From: HGM12713 sp045593725
GTDB taxonomy: Bacteria > Bacillota > Clostridia > Oscillospirales > CAG-272
Direction: 5' to 3'
Assembly (NCBI GenBank): GCA_045593725.1
Contig: JAZNXE010000016.1
Location: 1 to 29,787, forward strand
DNA length: 29,787 nucleotides
Position 1 is the first letter of the stretch; every line of letters starts with the position of its first letter. The notes beneath the pieces are model-generated. The model did not search any database. It was not told the origin of the DNA and was given only the letters and a program-made list of their open reading frames with translations. Shown here one piece after another: positions 8,507 to 15,480 of the stretch. The position numbers and the translations under genes are program-made.

Positions 8507-8796
8507 TTTTCTTCCTCCGTTATAGCCGACAGCGCCTTCTTGTAGCCTCCCGCTCCGTAAAGATAAGAACGGTTTACACGGCTGATAGTAGCGGTGCTCG
8601 CTCCCGTTTCCTCAACTATTTTATTATATACGGTCTGCTCGGAGAGCATCTTTGCCACCAGCATTCTCTGGGCTATATCCATAACCTCCTTGCGAGTCAT
8701 TAAATCCTCGAGGAACGCCTCACATTCCGCCTCGTTTTCCAGTGACAGCAACGCCTTTATAAGTAGGCGGTATCCCTCATTATCTCTCAATTCCAT
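8503..8796 (-). CDS. TrpR/YerC-family transcriptional regulator, likely his repressor
   Basis: A 97-aa helical protein of the TrpR-like YerC/YecD family, with a helix-turn-helix at about residues 53-76 (SEQTVYNKIVEETGASTATISR). It is the first gene of the histidine operon and overlaps hisZ by ATGA. Family members in Firmicutes have been linked by comparative genomics to control of histidine genes (called HisR in that work). Here the operon promoter 27 bases upstream is overlapped by a palindrome, which fits auto-repression by this protein with histidine as possible corepressor. GAGGA lies 7 bases before the ATG. Family assignment is firm; the regulatory role is inference from position. Confidence 0.88.
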   Translation of the reverse strand: MELRDNEGYRLLIKALLSLENEAECEAFLEDLMTRKEVMDIAQRMLVAKMLSEQTVYNKIVEETGASTATISRVNRSYLYGAGGYKKALSAITEEEK

Positions 8797-8823
8797 TTGT
8801 TTTTCCTCACTTTCGCTTTAACA

Positions 8824-8847
8824 CTTTAGTATGATAACACATTAAAG
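8824..8847. promoter_or_regulatory. Candidate operator palindrome at the his promoter
   Basis: A 24-bp imperfect palindrome with outer arms CTTTA and TAAAG; comparing it with its own reverse complement, 18 of 24 positions agree. It covers the -10 box and the start region, so a bound repressor would block initiation. The best candidate binder is the YerC-type protein encoded by the first gene. Confidence 0.6.
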
Positions 8848-8859
8848 CAAATATGTCAA
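8831..8859 (-). promoter_or_regulatory. SigA-type promoter of the his operon
   Basis: TTGACA (8854-8859), a 17-base spacer, and TATCAT (8831-8836) preceded by an extended -10 TGT. The predicted start is about 27 bases from the regulator ATG, which leaves no room for a T-box or attenuator. Confidence 0.85.
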
Positions 8860-8896
8860 TAGTTTATTGAAAATTTTTCTTCAAAACTTAATTTAT

Positions 8897-8921
8897 GCCG
8901 AAGAGACGGTATCTCCTCGGC
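8897..8921 (-). terminator. Hairpin between the CPBP gene and the his promoter
   Basis: Arms GCCGAAGAGA and TCTCCTCGGC pair around a 5-base loop with one G-U. It lies just past the CPBP stop codon on the minus strand. The T tract is good on the plus side (ATTTTT) but only A/T-mixed on the minus side, so its strength for the minus transcript is uncertain. Confidence 0.5.
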
Positions 8922-8926
8922 ATTTT

Positions 8927-9724
8927 TCAATTATTCTCGTAAAGCTCCCGCGCACGTGATATGGGAAGCCTGAAGAAAAGCCATACGCAATAAGCCGTAA
9001 CAACAACCGCTACCACAGCTGTAAATATCATTTGCGGCAGCGTCCACATTTCTCCCCTTCCCAGCTCCGAAACTACGTTTCCCACAAAATTATACGTGGC
9101 GTGTAAAAGCACGCACAGCCATATATTCTTCGTTGCCAGAAGCACAAGACTGCACAGTGCTCCAATGAGCGCGGAATATCCTATCTGGAGCAGTACCGAC
9201 ATCGGCGACGATGCAAACAGATTGATAAGATGTATCAGTCCGAACACCACTGATGACCAGAATATTGCCATAAATATTCCCTTTCGGCTATCCTTTCTTC
9301 TTTGAAGAAGATACATAAGCACACATCCTCTGAACGCCATCTCCTCAAAAATACCCACAGAAAGGCAAAACAATGCGTAAAGAAGGATTTCTTCAATAGA
9401 CGCGTCAAGCCCACAGTCGCCCGAAAAGAAAGACACAAAGGGGAAATTATTTACAGCCACCGCAAGGGCGGGAATTACAGCCAGAATGGCTATAAAACTT
9501 TTGTTTCCCAAGGGATTCATTATTTTGTTAAAGGAAAACTCTATCATAAATATGGCGCACACTGCTCCGCCTATAAGCCGAGTTGCTGACAGGTACAGCA
9601 TACGGACTGTCCACGAGTCATCCCCTGAGAGATTATACGCTATCTCTATTGCCAAAAGAGAGATAATGAAAAGTACGAGCAATATTTTCCGCGCCGTTTG
9701 CGCATTAGGAATTTTACTCTTCAT
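8927..9724 (-). CDS. CPBP-family (CAAX/Abi) intramembrane metalloprotease
   Basis: A 265-aa polytopic membrane protein with about seven to eight hydrophobic segments. The three CPBP motifs are present in order: EEMAFRG at 127-133 (EExxxR type), H165 in FGLIHL, and HATYN at 208-212, which together form the metal-dependent active site of the Rce1-like fold. In bacteria such proteins act in bacteriocin immunity, signalling or protein maturation, and the substrate here cannot be told. It overlaps the end of the lgt-like gene by 11 bases, so the two are co-transcribed; a link with lipoprotein processing is possible but only inferred from context. Confidence 0.88.
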   Translation of the reverse strand: MKSKIPNAQTARKILLVLFIISLLAIEIAYNLSGDDSWTVRMLYLSATRLIGGAVCAIFMIEFSFNKIMNPLGNKSFIAILAVIPALAVAVNNFPFVSFFSGDCGLDASIEEILLYALFCLSVGIFEEMAFRGCVLMYLLQRRKDSRKGIFMAIFWSSVVFGLIHLINLFASSPMSVLLQIGYSALIGALCSLVLLATKNIWLCVLLHATYNFVGNVVSELGRGEMWTLPQMIFTAVVAVVVTAYCVWLFFRLPISRARELYENN

Positions 9725-10514
9725 TCACAACCTCTGTCTTGACCTCGGCATTTTTTTGCTTTTCCATAATAGCCTTCTGACCAAAGTAAAGAGCCACCGA
9801 GCCTGCTACCATAAGTATGGCTATAAGTTGGGACGGGGTGAGAAAATCCACCACCGTGCTTCCGCGGTAATCCCGCCTGAAATATTCTATCGCAAAACGC
9901 CATACTCCGTATATTGCCATATATAACGGAAGATTACAGATTTTATTTTTAAGCAATCTCCAAGCAAAAAAGCCAAAGAGCGCAAAAAGGAACAATGCCT
10001 CATAAAGCTGTATGGGGACTACCTTATGTCCTTGGGATACCATATATATCCCGTACCACCCATCGGTTTCTCCGCCGTGACAGCACCCTGCCATAAGGCA
10101 GCCTATTCTGCCCAGCGCGTGGGCTATGGCTATTGAAGCGGCGGCTATATCCGCAACGGTGAAAAAGCTTTTGATATGCGCCTTGTTTTTAAAAGCAAAG
10201 TGTCCCACTCCAAAATATACCGCCAAGAAGCACGCGGCTCCGCCTATAAGACCACCGTAAAAGGTAGCGCCCGTGGTTGCGTCTATGACGAAGCCTCCTC
10301 GCTCCTCTATATTGTAGAGTGCCTGAAACAGAACAGCCGAAAAATATCCAACTATCACAGATAGAGCCGCCGTAAGGACTACAAGGTTTTGAACACGCCA
10401 ATATATCTTCTTTTTTTCAGCGAAAAATCTATATGTAAGTATCGCACCTAAAATTCCTATTCCAAGGAATACGGTATATAAATCAACGCCCCAAACTATA
10501 GGATACGGATACAT
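9714..10514 (-). CDS. lgt: Prolipoprotein diacylglyceryl transferase-family protein
   Basis: A 266-aa, seven-helix membrane protein of the Lgt family, which moves diacylglycerol from phosphatidylglycerol to the lipobox cysteine of prelipoproteins. Supporting motifs are FYGGLIGG (85-92), AHALGRIGCLMAGCCHG (131-147), PIQLYEA (167-173) and RFAIEYFRRDYRG (206-218). The signature differs from enterobacterial Lgt (GRIGNFINGE): Asn is replaced by Cys and a CC pair follows. This version is typical of a clostridial Lgt-like subfamily, so whether it is the main Lgt or a paralogue is open. AAGGAG precedes the ATG. No dedicated promoter is visible, so expression may depend on readthrough of the hairpin at 10541-10573. 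Confidence 0.85.
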   Translation of the reverse strand: MYPYPIVWGVDLYTVFLGIGILGAILTYRFFAEKKKIYWRVQNLVVLTAALSVIVGYFSAVLFQALYNIEERGGFVIDATTGATFYGGLIGGAACFLAVYFGVGHFAFKNKAHIKSFFTVADIAAASIAIAHALGRIGCLMAGCCHGGETDGWYGIYMVSQGHKVVPIQLYEALFLFALFGFFAWRLLKNKICNLPLYMAIYGVWRFAIEYFRRDYRGSTVVDFLTPSQLIAILMVAGSVALYFGQKAIMEKQKNAEVKTEVVNEE

Positions 10515-10540
10515 CCTTCTCTCCTTTATTTAAAAATAAG

Positions 10541-10573
10541 TTATACCGCACATTGCTTTTGTGTGCGGTATAA
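10541..10573 (-). terminator. Intrinsic terminator between the 216-aa membrane protein gene and lgt
   Basis: A perfect 12-bp stem (TTATACCGCACA / TGTGCGGTATAA) is followed on the minus strand by CTTATTTTTAAA. It probably ends or attenuates transcription from the promoter at 11286-11314 before lgt. Confidence 0.7.
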
Positions 10574-10596
10574 ACCTGTTAAATTTTATACGTTTA

Positions 10597-11247
10597 TTAA
10601 AAACGGGAAATATTGTCTATAACGTATTTTGTCATTTTGCTCTGCATATATCTCTTGTTTTTTACAAGATAATCTCTTACCACAGCTATATTTACAGGTC
10701 GCTGCTCCATAAGATTTGAGAGCGTGGCAGCAAAGTCGTTGTCGTTGTTTTGCGCTAAGCCCTTACATATAAAGAGTACAGTTTCCTCTGAGGCATTCTC
10801 AAGACATTTCCATCCTGCCTCGGCATCCTTTTCGGCAAGACTGTATAGCAGCTTGTACGCAACAAGAGGCTTGAACTCCTCGGGCATTTCCAGATAAGGA
10901 TTGTCAAACACTCTATCGTTCCACAGCTTACCCTCGGAGGAAGCGTATCCCGAAAGAAAGCGGTTCATTCTTGCGTTAATAGTCTGAAAGGTAAGCTTTT
11001 GTACAGAAATATTCCTCTTTGCCTGTGAGCTGTACAAAAAGTAATTGGGATTGGCATCTATCATAAGATACATAAAATATCCCAGCTCCACCGCAAGCGC
11101 AAGGCAAAGAACAGAAACTATTATAAGCACCACACGGGGCAAGGTATTCATATCAAGAGCCATACTCAGCACAAATAGCGCCACGGCTACCGCGAGAAAG
11201 AAAAACGCAACTATTCCAAGCACTATTTTTAATTTATTTCTATCCAT
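10597..11247 (-). CDS. Two-helix membrane protein of unknown function
   Basis: I do not recognise this 216-aa protein. The N-terminus is basic (MDRNKLK), followed by two hydrophobic helices at about 8-30 and 38-62. The rest (63-216) is a soluble, mostly helical domain rich in Asn, Leu and Lys without cysteine or metal motifs. An upstream in-frame TTG exists, but AAGGAG lies 7 bases before the ATG at 11247, which decides the start. It has its own strong promoter and its own terminator, so it is a single-gene unit. No neighbour suggests a role. Confidence 0.75.
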   Translation of the reverse strand: MDRNKLKIVLGIVAFFFLAVAVALFVLSMALDMNTLPRVVLIIVSVLCLALAVELGYFMYLMIDANPNYFLYSSQAKRNISVQKLTFQTINARMNRFLSGYASSEGKLWNDRVFDNPYLEMPEEFKPLVAYKLLYSLAEKDAEAGWKCLENASEETVLFICKGLAQNNDNDFAATLSNLMEQRPVNIAVVRDYLVKNKRYMQSKMTKYVIDNISRF

Positions 11248-11285
11248 TTTATATCTCCTTGTTAACAATTACTCATATCAATATA

Positions 11286-11314
11286 ATTATACAACAATAT
11301 ACACGAAATTGCAA
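11286..11314 (-). promoter_or_regulatory. SigA-type promoter of the 216-aa membrane protein gene
   Basis: TTGCAA (11309-11314), a 17-base spacer, TATAAT (11286-11291), in an AT-rich stretch about 40 bases before the ATG. Confidence 0.8.
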
Positions 11315-11356
11315 TAGAAATTTTGCAAGAAAACTACATAAAAATATATAACAAAA

Positions 11357-11379
11357 ATGCACACATTTAATGTGTGCAT
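11357..11379. terminator. Intrinsic terminator after galM
   Basis: A perfect 9-bp stem (ATGCACACA / TGTGTGCAT) with loop TTTAA; runs of T follow on both strands (TTTTTG after the stem on the minus strand). It lies 9 bases past the galM stop and closes the nucleotidyltransferase-galE-galM operon. Confidence 0.85.
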
Positions 11380-11388
11380 TTTTTCTAA

Positions 11389-12465
11389 TTATTTGGTTAA
11401 AAATCTGTATTCGGTGGTAGTATCAAGTATTTCACCCGGTCTGAGTATGCAATTTGTAAAATTGTGGCGGTTTATGCTGTCTGGCATACATTGGGTTTCA
11501 AGGCAAAACAGAGTCTGCTTGCTCTGCTTATATCCCCCCTTGAAGGGATATTCCTCGTTACACACAAAATTGCCCGTGTAAAGCTGAACGCAAGGACGGT
11601 CTGTATAAAGCTCCATAACTCTTCCGCTCACCTTGTCGTATGCTTCGCCTCTCTTCACAAATCCCAGAGTATCTCTGCCCGTGAAATTGAAGCAATGGTC
11701 ATAGCCGTTAAAATCCCCTCCCGCCAACAGAAGGTCATTGTTCTCCTCACCAAGGTCCTTACCTATTGCCTTTGCCACTCTGAAATCAAATGGGGTTCCG
11801 TCAACAGCCTTTATCTCTCCCGTAGGAATAAGGTCTGCATCCGTACGGATGTAGCTGTCGGCATCAAGCATAAGCTCTGTGTCGAGTATGCTTCCCGCTG
11901 CGTAACCGCCTAGGTTAAAGTAAGCGTGCTGTGTAAGATTGGTTATAGTGGGCTTATCTGTGGTAGCCACATAATGTATATTCCACCCGTTCTGATTGGT
12001 AAGCGTATATGTAACCGTCAAATCCAGATTTCCGGGATACTTCTGGTCGCCGTCGGGAGAAAGTATATGAAGCTCCAGGGCAGGCTCCTCATCATCTATT
12101 TCCTTTACATCCCAGACGTATTTATCAAATCCCCTAAGACCTCCGTGAAGCTGATGCCCGTTATCTGACGTTGGGTCAAGCTGATATTCTATGCCGTCAA
12201 GAGTAAATCTCGCGTTTGCTATACGGTTTGCAAATCTGCCCACAAGAGTTCCCTGAAATCCGTCGGCTTCAAGATAAGACTCAAGACAGTCGTAGCCTCC
12301 CACAACATCGGTAAAGCATCCGTTTCTGTCGGGTACCCAAAGCTCGCTAACAACTCCGCCATAGCTAAGAACCCTCATCTTCATTCGATTCTTGTTTTCA
12401 AGGGTATAACGGTATATCTCTGTGCCATCGGGCATTTTTCCGTAAAGCTCTTTTACAATGCTCAT
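11389..12465 (-). CDS. galM: Aldose 1-epimerase (mutarotase)
   Basis: Interconverts alpha and beta anomers of galactose or glucose, feeding the Leloir pathway. Family motifs: GRFANRI at 76-82, HQLHGG at 104-109 (H104 region), NLTQHAYFNLGG with H180 as likely catalytic acid, and E323 in CLETQ as likely base. At 358 aa the length is typical of GalM rather than the shorter YeaD type. It is the last gene of a three-gene sugar-nucleotide operon, 10 bases after galE, with AAGAGG before the ATG. No signal peptide, so cytoplasmic. Galactokinase and the uridylyltransferase are not in the window. Confidence 0.95.
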   Translation of the reverse strand: MSIVKELYGKMPDGTEIYRYTLENKNRMKMRVLSYGGVVSELWVPDRNGCFTDVVGGYDCLESYLEADGFQGTLVGRFANRIANARFTLDGIEYQLDPTSDNGHQLHGGLRGFDKYVWDVKEIDDEEPALELHILSPDGDQKYPGNLDLTVTYTLTNQNGWNIHYVATTDKPTITNLTQHAYFNLGGYAAGSILDTELMLDADSYIRTDADLIPTGEIKAVDGTPFDFRVAKAIGKDLGEENNDLLLAGGDFNGYDHCFNFTGRDTLGFVKRGEAYDKVSGRVMELYTDRPCVQLYTGNFVCNEEYPFKGGYKQSKQTLFCLETQCMPDSINRHNFTNCILRPGEILDTTTEYRFLTK

Positions 12466-12475
12466 TTTTTACCTC

Positions 12476-13489
12476 TTAGCCTTCGTATCCGTTGGGGTTT
12501 TTAAGCTGCCAATTATAGGAATCGCGGCACATATCCTCTATATTATTCTCCGCTCTCCATCCAAGCACCTCGTATGCCTTCTTGGGATTTGCGTAACATT
12601 CGTCTATATCACCAGGGCGTCTGGGGGCTATCTTATAGTTGATCTTTATACCCGTAGCAGCTTCGTATGCCTTAACGATATCAAGAACAGAGTATCCAAC
12701 ACCTGTTCCTACGTTAAAGTGCTCTACACCCGTAACCTTCTCAGCTCTCTCTATTGCCTTGAGATGCGCCTTTGCAAGGTCAACAACGTGAATATAGTCA
12801 CGCACACCTGTTCCATCGGGGGTATTGTAATCGTTTCCGAATACGCTAAGACATTCTCTTCTGCCCGAGGCTACCTGCGTAATGTAAGGAAGCAGGTTGT
12901 TGGGGATACCCTGAGGGTCTTCTCCAATAAGTCCGCTCTTATGCGCTCCGATAGGATTGAAATAACGGAGTATGGAAATACTCCACTCGTTATCCGCCGC
13001 GTGGAGGTCTTTAAGGATTCTCTCTATCATAAGCTTGGTTTCGCCGTAGGGGTTAGTGGTTGAAAGGGGGAAATCCTCGGTTATGGGAACGCTCGCGGGG
13101 TTGCCGTAAACTGTTGCCGAGGAGCTGAAAACTATTCTCTTTGCGCCGTGCTTCTGCATAATCTCACAAAGATTGAGTGTGCCCGTTATGTTATTGTGGT
13201 AGTAAAGCAAGGGCTTCGCACAGGATTCACCTACCGCCTTAAGTCCCGCAAAATGTATGCAGCTATCAATATCATTTTCCTCAAATACCTTGTTGAGTGC
13301 ATCGTAGTCGAGAAGGTCAACCTCGTAGAACTTAAAGTCCTTTCCCGTTATCTGCTTAACTCTCTCCAGTGCTACTGGCTTACTGTTAAGGAAGTTATCA
13401 ACTACGACCAGTTCTCTTCCCGCGTTGAGAAGCTCAACCATTGTGTGAGAGCCGATATATCCCGCTCCTCCGGTTATCAAAATTGCCAT
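12476..13489 (-). CDS. galE: UDP-glucose 4-epimerase
   Basis: Extended short-chain dehydrogenase that interconverts UDP-galactose and UDP-glucose. The NAD-binding GGAGYIGSH begins at residue 7, SSSATVYG lies at 122-129, and the catalytic Y148/K152 pair sits in NPYGETK. At 337 aa it is full length. It lies between galM and a nucleotidyltransferase on one transcript, pointing to supply of UDP-galactose for galactose use or for envelope glycans. GAGGTAAAG precedes the ATG. Whether it also acts on UDP-GlcNAc cannot be judged from the residues I can align by eye. Confidence 0.96.
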   Translation of the reverse strand: MAILITGGAGYIGSHTMVELLNAGRELVVVDNFLNSKPVALERVKQITGKDFKFYEVDLLDYDALNKVFEENDIDSCIHFAGLKAVGESCAKPLLYYHNNITGTLNLCEIMQKHGAKRIVFSSSATVYGNPASVPITEDFPLSTTNPYGETKLMIERILKDLHAADNEWSISILRYFNPIGAHKSGLIGEDPQGIPNNLLPYITQVASGRRECLSVFGNDYNTPDGTGVRDYIHVVDLAKAHLKAIERAEKVTGVEHFNVGTGVGYSVLDIVKAYEAATGIKINYKIAPRRPGDIDECYANPKKAYEVLGWRAENNIEDMCRDSYNWQLKNPNGYEG

Positions 13490-13508
13490 TTTCTTTACCT
13501 CTCTCTTT

Positions 13509-14399
13509 TTAGTTATTTGCTACTGATTTGGGATATACTCCCTTGTTTTTCAGCTCAGCTATGCTTGCTGTAACATATTCCTTATCCTCCTTATAGGTAA
13601 CACCGTACCAAGCGTCACCGGAAGGATACACCTTTACGCTGCACTCTCCGCCTTGCAGCATATCACATACCGCAATTGGCAGATAATATTCGCATTTAAG
13701 CTCGTTTTCGTGCTTTTGACCAAGAAACCGAATAAATCCTCGCTCAAGCGCCTCGAATATATCGGGGGTGAAGCCCCAGCAATTCATAGAAGCTATGCTG
13801 TCAAGGGGTATCACTACGTCGTCGCACACGGCGACGTCGCCCTCTCTGCGTATAGCCATACGCTCAACAACGCTCCTGAGCATTCCATTCTCATCGGCAG
13901 TGCATATTCCTCTTGAAACAGTCCCGTTTTCGGTAAGCGTGTTCTCAAGGATATATCCTATCATAGCATACTCACCCTTTGAGCCACAAGCTGCCTTAAG
14001 ATGCTTAGCAAGAAGCCTGTACGCATCTCTTCCATAAAAATCATCCGCGTTTATAACGGCAAATGGCTCGTTTACAAGCTCCCGTGCCGCGAGAAGTGCC
14101 TGACCTGTTCCCCAAGGCTTTTGTCTGCCCTCGGGCACAGTGTATCCCTCGGGGATATCCTTAAGTCTTTGGAATGCGTACTCAACCTTTATCTTATTTT
14201 CAAATCTCTTTCCTACGGTATCGCGGAAGATATCCAGATTTTCTTCTTTTATTACGAACACAACCTTGTCAAATCCGCTCTGCACCGCGTCGTAAACCGA
14301 AAAATCAATTATAAATTCGCCCTCGGGAGTTATGGGGTCAACCTGCTTCAGACCTCCGTATCTTGAACCCATACCCGCGGCAAGAATAACCAGTGTCAT
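13509..14399 (-). CDS. Sugar-phosphate nucleotidyltransferase
   Basis: A 296-aa GT-A fold nucleotidyltransferase. The N-terminal nucleotide-binding signature AAGMGSRYGGLKQ begins at residue 7, with GTGQA at 97-101 and the metal/nucleotide motif NADDFYG at 117-123. It is the first gene of the operon with galE and galM, so a UTP-dependent hexose-1-phosphate reaction feeding UDP-sugars is likely, but GalU-specific motifs are not obvious and I assign no symbol. AAAGGAG lies 9 bases before the ATG. The C-terminal part (about 225-290) looks like a family-specific tail rather than an added catalytic domain. Confidence 0.85.
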   Translation of the reverse strand: MTLVILAAGMGSRYGGLKQVDPITPEGEFIIDFSVYDAVQSGFDKVVFVIKEENLDIFRDTVGKRFENKIKVEYAFQRLKDIPEGYTVPEGRQKPWGTGQALLAARELVNEPFAVINADDFYGRDAYRLLAKHLKAACGSKGEYAMIGYILENTLTENGTVSRGICTADENGMLRSVVERMAIRREGDVAVCDDVVIPLDSIASMNCWGFTPDIFEALERGFIRFLGQKHENELKCEYYLPIAVCDMLQGGECSVKVYPSGDAWYGVTYKEDKEYVTASIAELKNKGVYPKSVANN

Positions 14400-14454
14400 A
14401 TGTATTTTCTCCTTTATTTTTCCGTACTTTATAGGTCAAACTACCCTACTTTAT

Positions 14455-14460
14455 ATTATA
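14455..14460 (-). promoter_or_regulatory. Probable -10 box for the nucleotidyltransferase-galE-galM operon
   Basis: A perfect TATAAT on the minus strand about 56 bases before the ATG, preceded by a very AT-rich tract. The sequence 17 bases further up (ATTTTA) is a poor -35, so this is a partial match. Confidence 0.5.
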
Positions 14461-14610
14461 TCATTTACAATTAAAATTAAAATATATTTTTGAGTTTTTT
14501 AACATTTTGTTTACATAATTGTCTAAGAAATATTTACCATTTTACTTTTGAATACGCATAGGTGTTTTTCGTCAATACTCAAATCAAGAAAATAAATTTT
14601 GGGAGTGTTT

Positions 14611-15384
14611 ATGTATTACAATAAGGTTGAAATATGCGGTGTAAACACCTCGACTCTGAAGGTACTGTCCGATGAGGAGAAAAAAGCGCTTTTGATTCGA
14701 ACCAAGCAGGGAGATATGTGCGCCCGTCAGGAGCTTATCTACGGAAATCTCCGCCTCGTGCTCAGCATAATACAACGGTTTACAGGCAGGCGGGAAAACG
14801 TTGACGACCTTTTTCAGGTAGGCTGTATCGGCTTGGTAAAGGCGGTGGACAACTTCAATATCGAGCTTGACGTTAAATTCTCCACCTATGCCGTTCCTAT
14901 GATAATTGGTGAGATACGGCGTTATCTGAGAGATAACAACTCCATAAGAATAAGCCGTTCTGTCCGCGATCTTGCATATCGGGCATTGCAAGCTCGAGAG
15001 GAGCTTATTCGCGAGAAGGAAGGCGACCCCACCGCAGAAGAGATATCAGCCCGTCTTGGTGAGAAAAAGGAAGCCGTAGTACAAGCTATGGAGGCTATTG
15101 TTGAGCCAATATCCCTCTACGAGCCTGTTTTCAGTGATAACGGAGATTCCATATACGTCTTGGACCAGCTTAGCGATGCGGGTAGCTCGGAGGAGATATG
15201 GTTGGAAAATATCGTTTTGCGAGAAGCTATGCGTTGCCTTAGCGAGCGTGAGCAAAAGATAATTATTATGCGCTATTATATGAACAAGACTCAAACCGAG
15301 ATAGCTGAGGAAATAGGTATTTCACAGGCTCAGGTATCAAGGCTTGAAAAAGGCGCTCTGAGTAGGATGAGAACACAGATATAG
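14611..15384 (+). CDS. sigG: RNA polymerase sigma factor SigG (forespore-specific)
   Basis: Late forespore sigma factor that drives genes for spore DNA protection, germination and coat signalling. The N-terminus (YNKVEICGVNTSTLKVL) matches the SigG-specific pattern NKVEICGV-T. Region 2 contains GNLRLVLS, DDLFQVGCIGLVKAVDNF and VKFSTYAVPMIIGEIRRYLR, and region 4 has TQTEIAEEIGISQAQVSRLE. An in-frame TTG four codons upstream exists, but GGGAG is 5 bases before the ATG and homologues begin here, giving 257 aa. It is unlinked to spoIIGA/sigE, which usually accompany it in Bacillus and Clostridium. A hairpin terminator overlaps the stop codon. Confidence 0.95.
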   Translation: MYYNKVEICGVNTSTLKVLSDEEKKALLIRTKQGDMCARQELIYGNLRLVLSIIQRFTGRRENVDDLFQVGCIGLVKAVDNFNIELDVKFSTYAVPMIIGEIRRYLRDNNSIRISRSVRDLAYRALQAREELIREKEGDPTAEEISARLGEKKEAVVQAMEAIVEPISLYEPVFSDNGDSIYVLDQLSDAGSSEEIWLENIVLREAMRCLSEREQKIIIMRYYMNKTQTEIAEEIGISQAQVSRLEKGALSRMRTQI

Positions 15385-15408
15385 GGCTTTTAAGCCCTAT
15401 ATCTTTTA
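15377..15408 (+). terminator. Intrinsic terminator overlapping the sigG stop
   Basis: AGATATAGGG and CCCTATATCT pair around an 8-base loop that can close further to AGGGCTT/AAGCCCT; TTTTAT follows. The stem includes the last sigG codons and the stop. Confidence 0.8.
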
Positions 15409-15412
15409 TATT

Positions 15413-15441
15413 GGAATATTTTTTCATGAAAGCTCATAGTT
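15413..15441 (+). promoter_or_regulatory. Possible SigG-like promoter of the S1-domain gene
   Basis: GGAATA (15413-15418), 16 bases, then CATAGTT (15435-15441) resembles the SigG pattern (TGAATA, 17-18, CATACTA) with mismatches. A SigA promoter is not clearly better here. Tentative. Confidence 0.3.
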
Positions 15442-15480
15442 TTAATATGTAACCGCACAGAAAGACACGGAGGTTTAATC

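Noticed and set aside
14550..14580. GAATA/GCATA boxes upstream of sigG as a SigF or SigG promoter
   Set aside because: The -35-like boxes are acceptable, but no matching -10 (CATACTA or GGNRANA type) occurs at the right distance, so I did not annotate a promoter.
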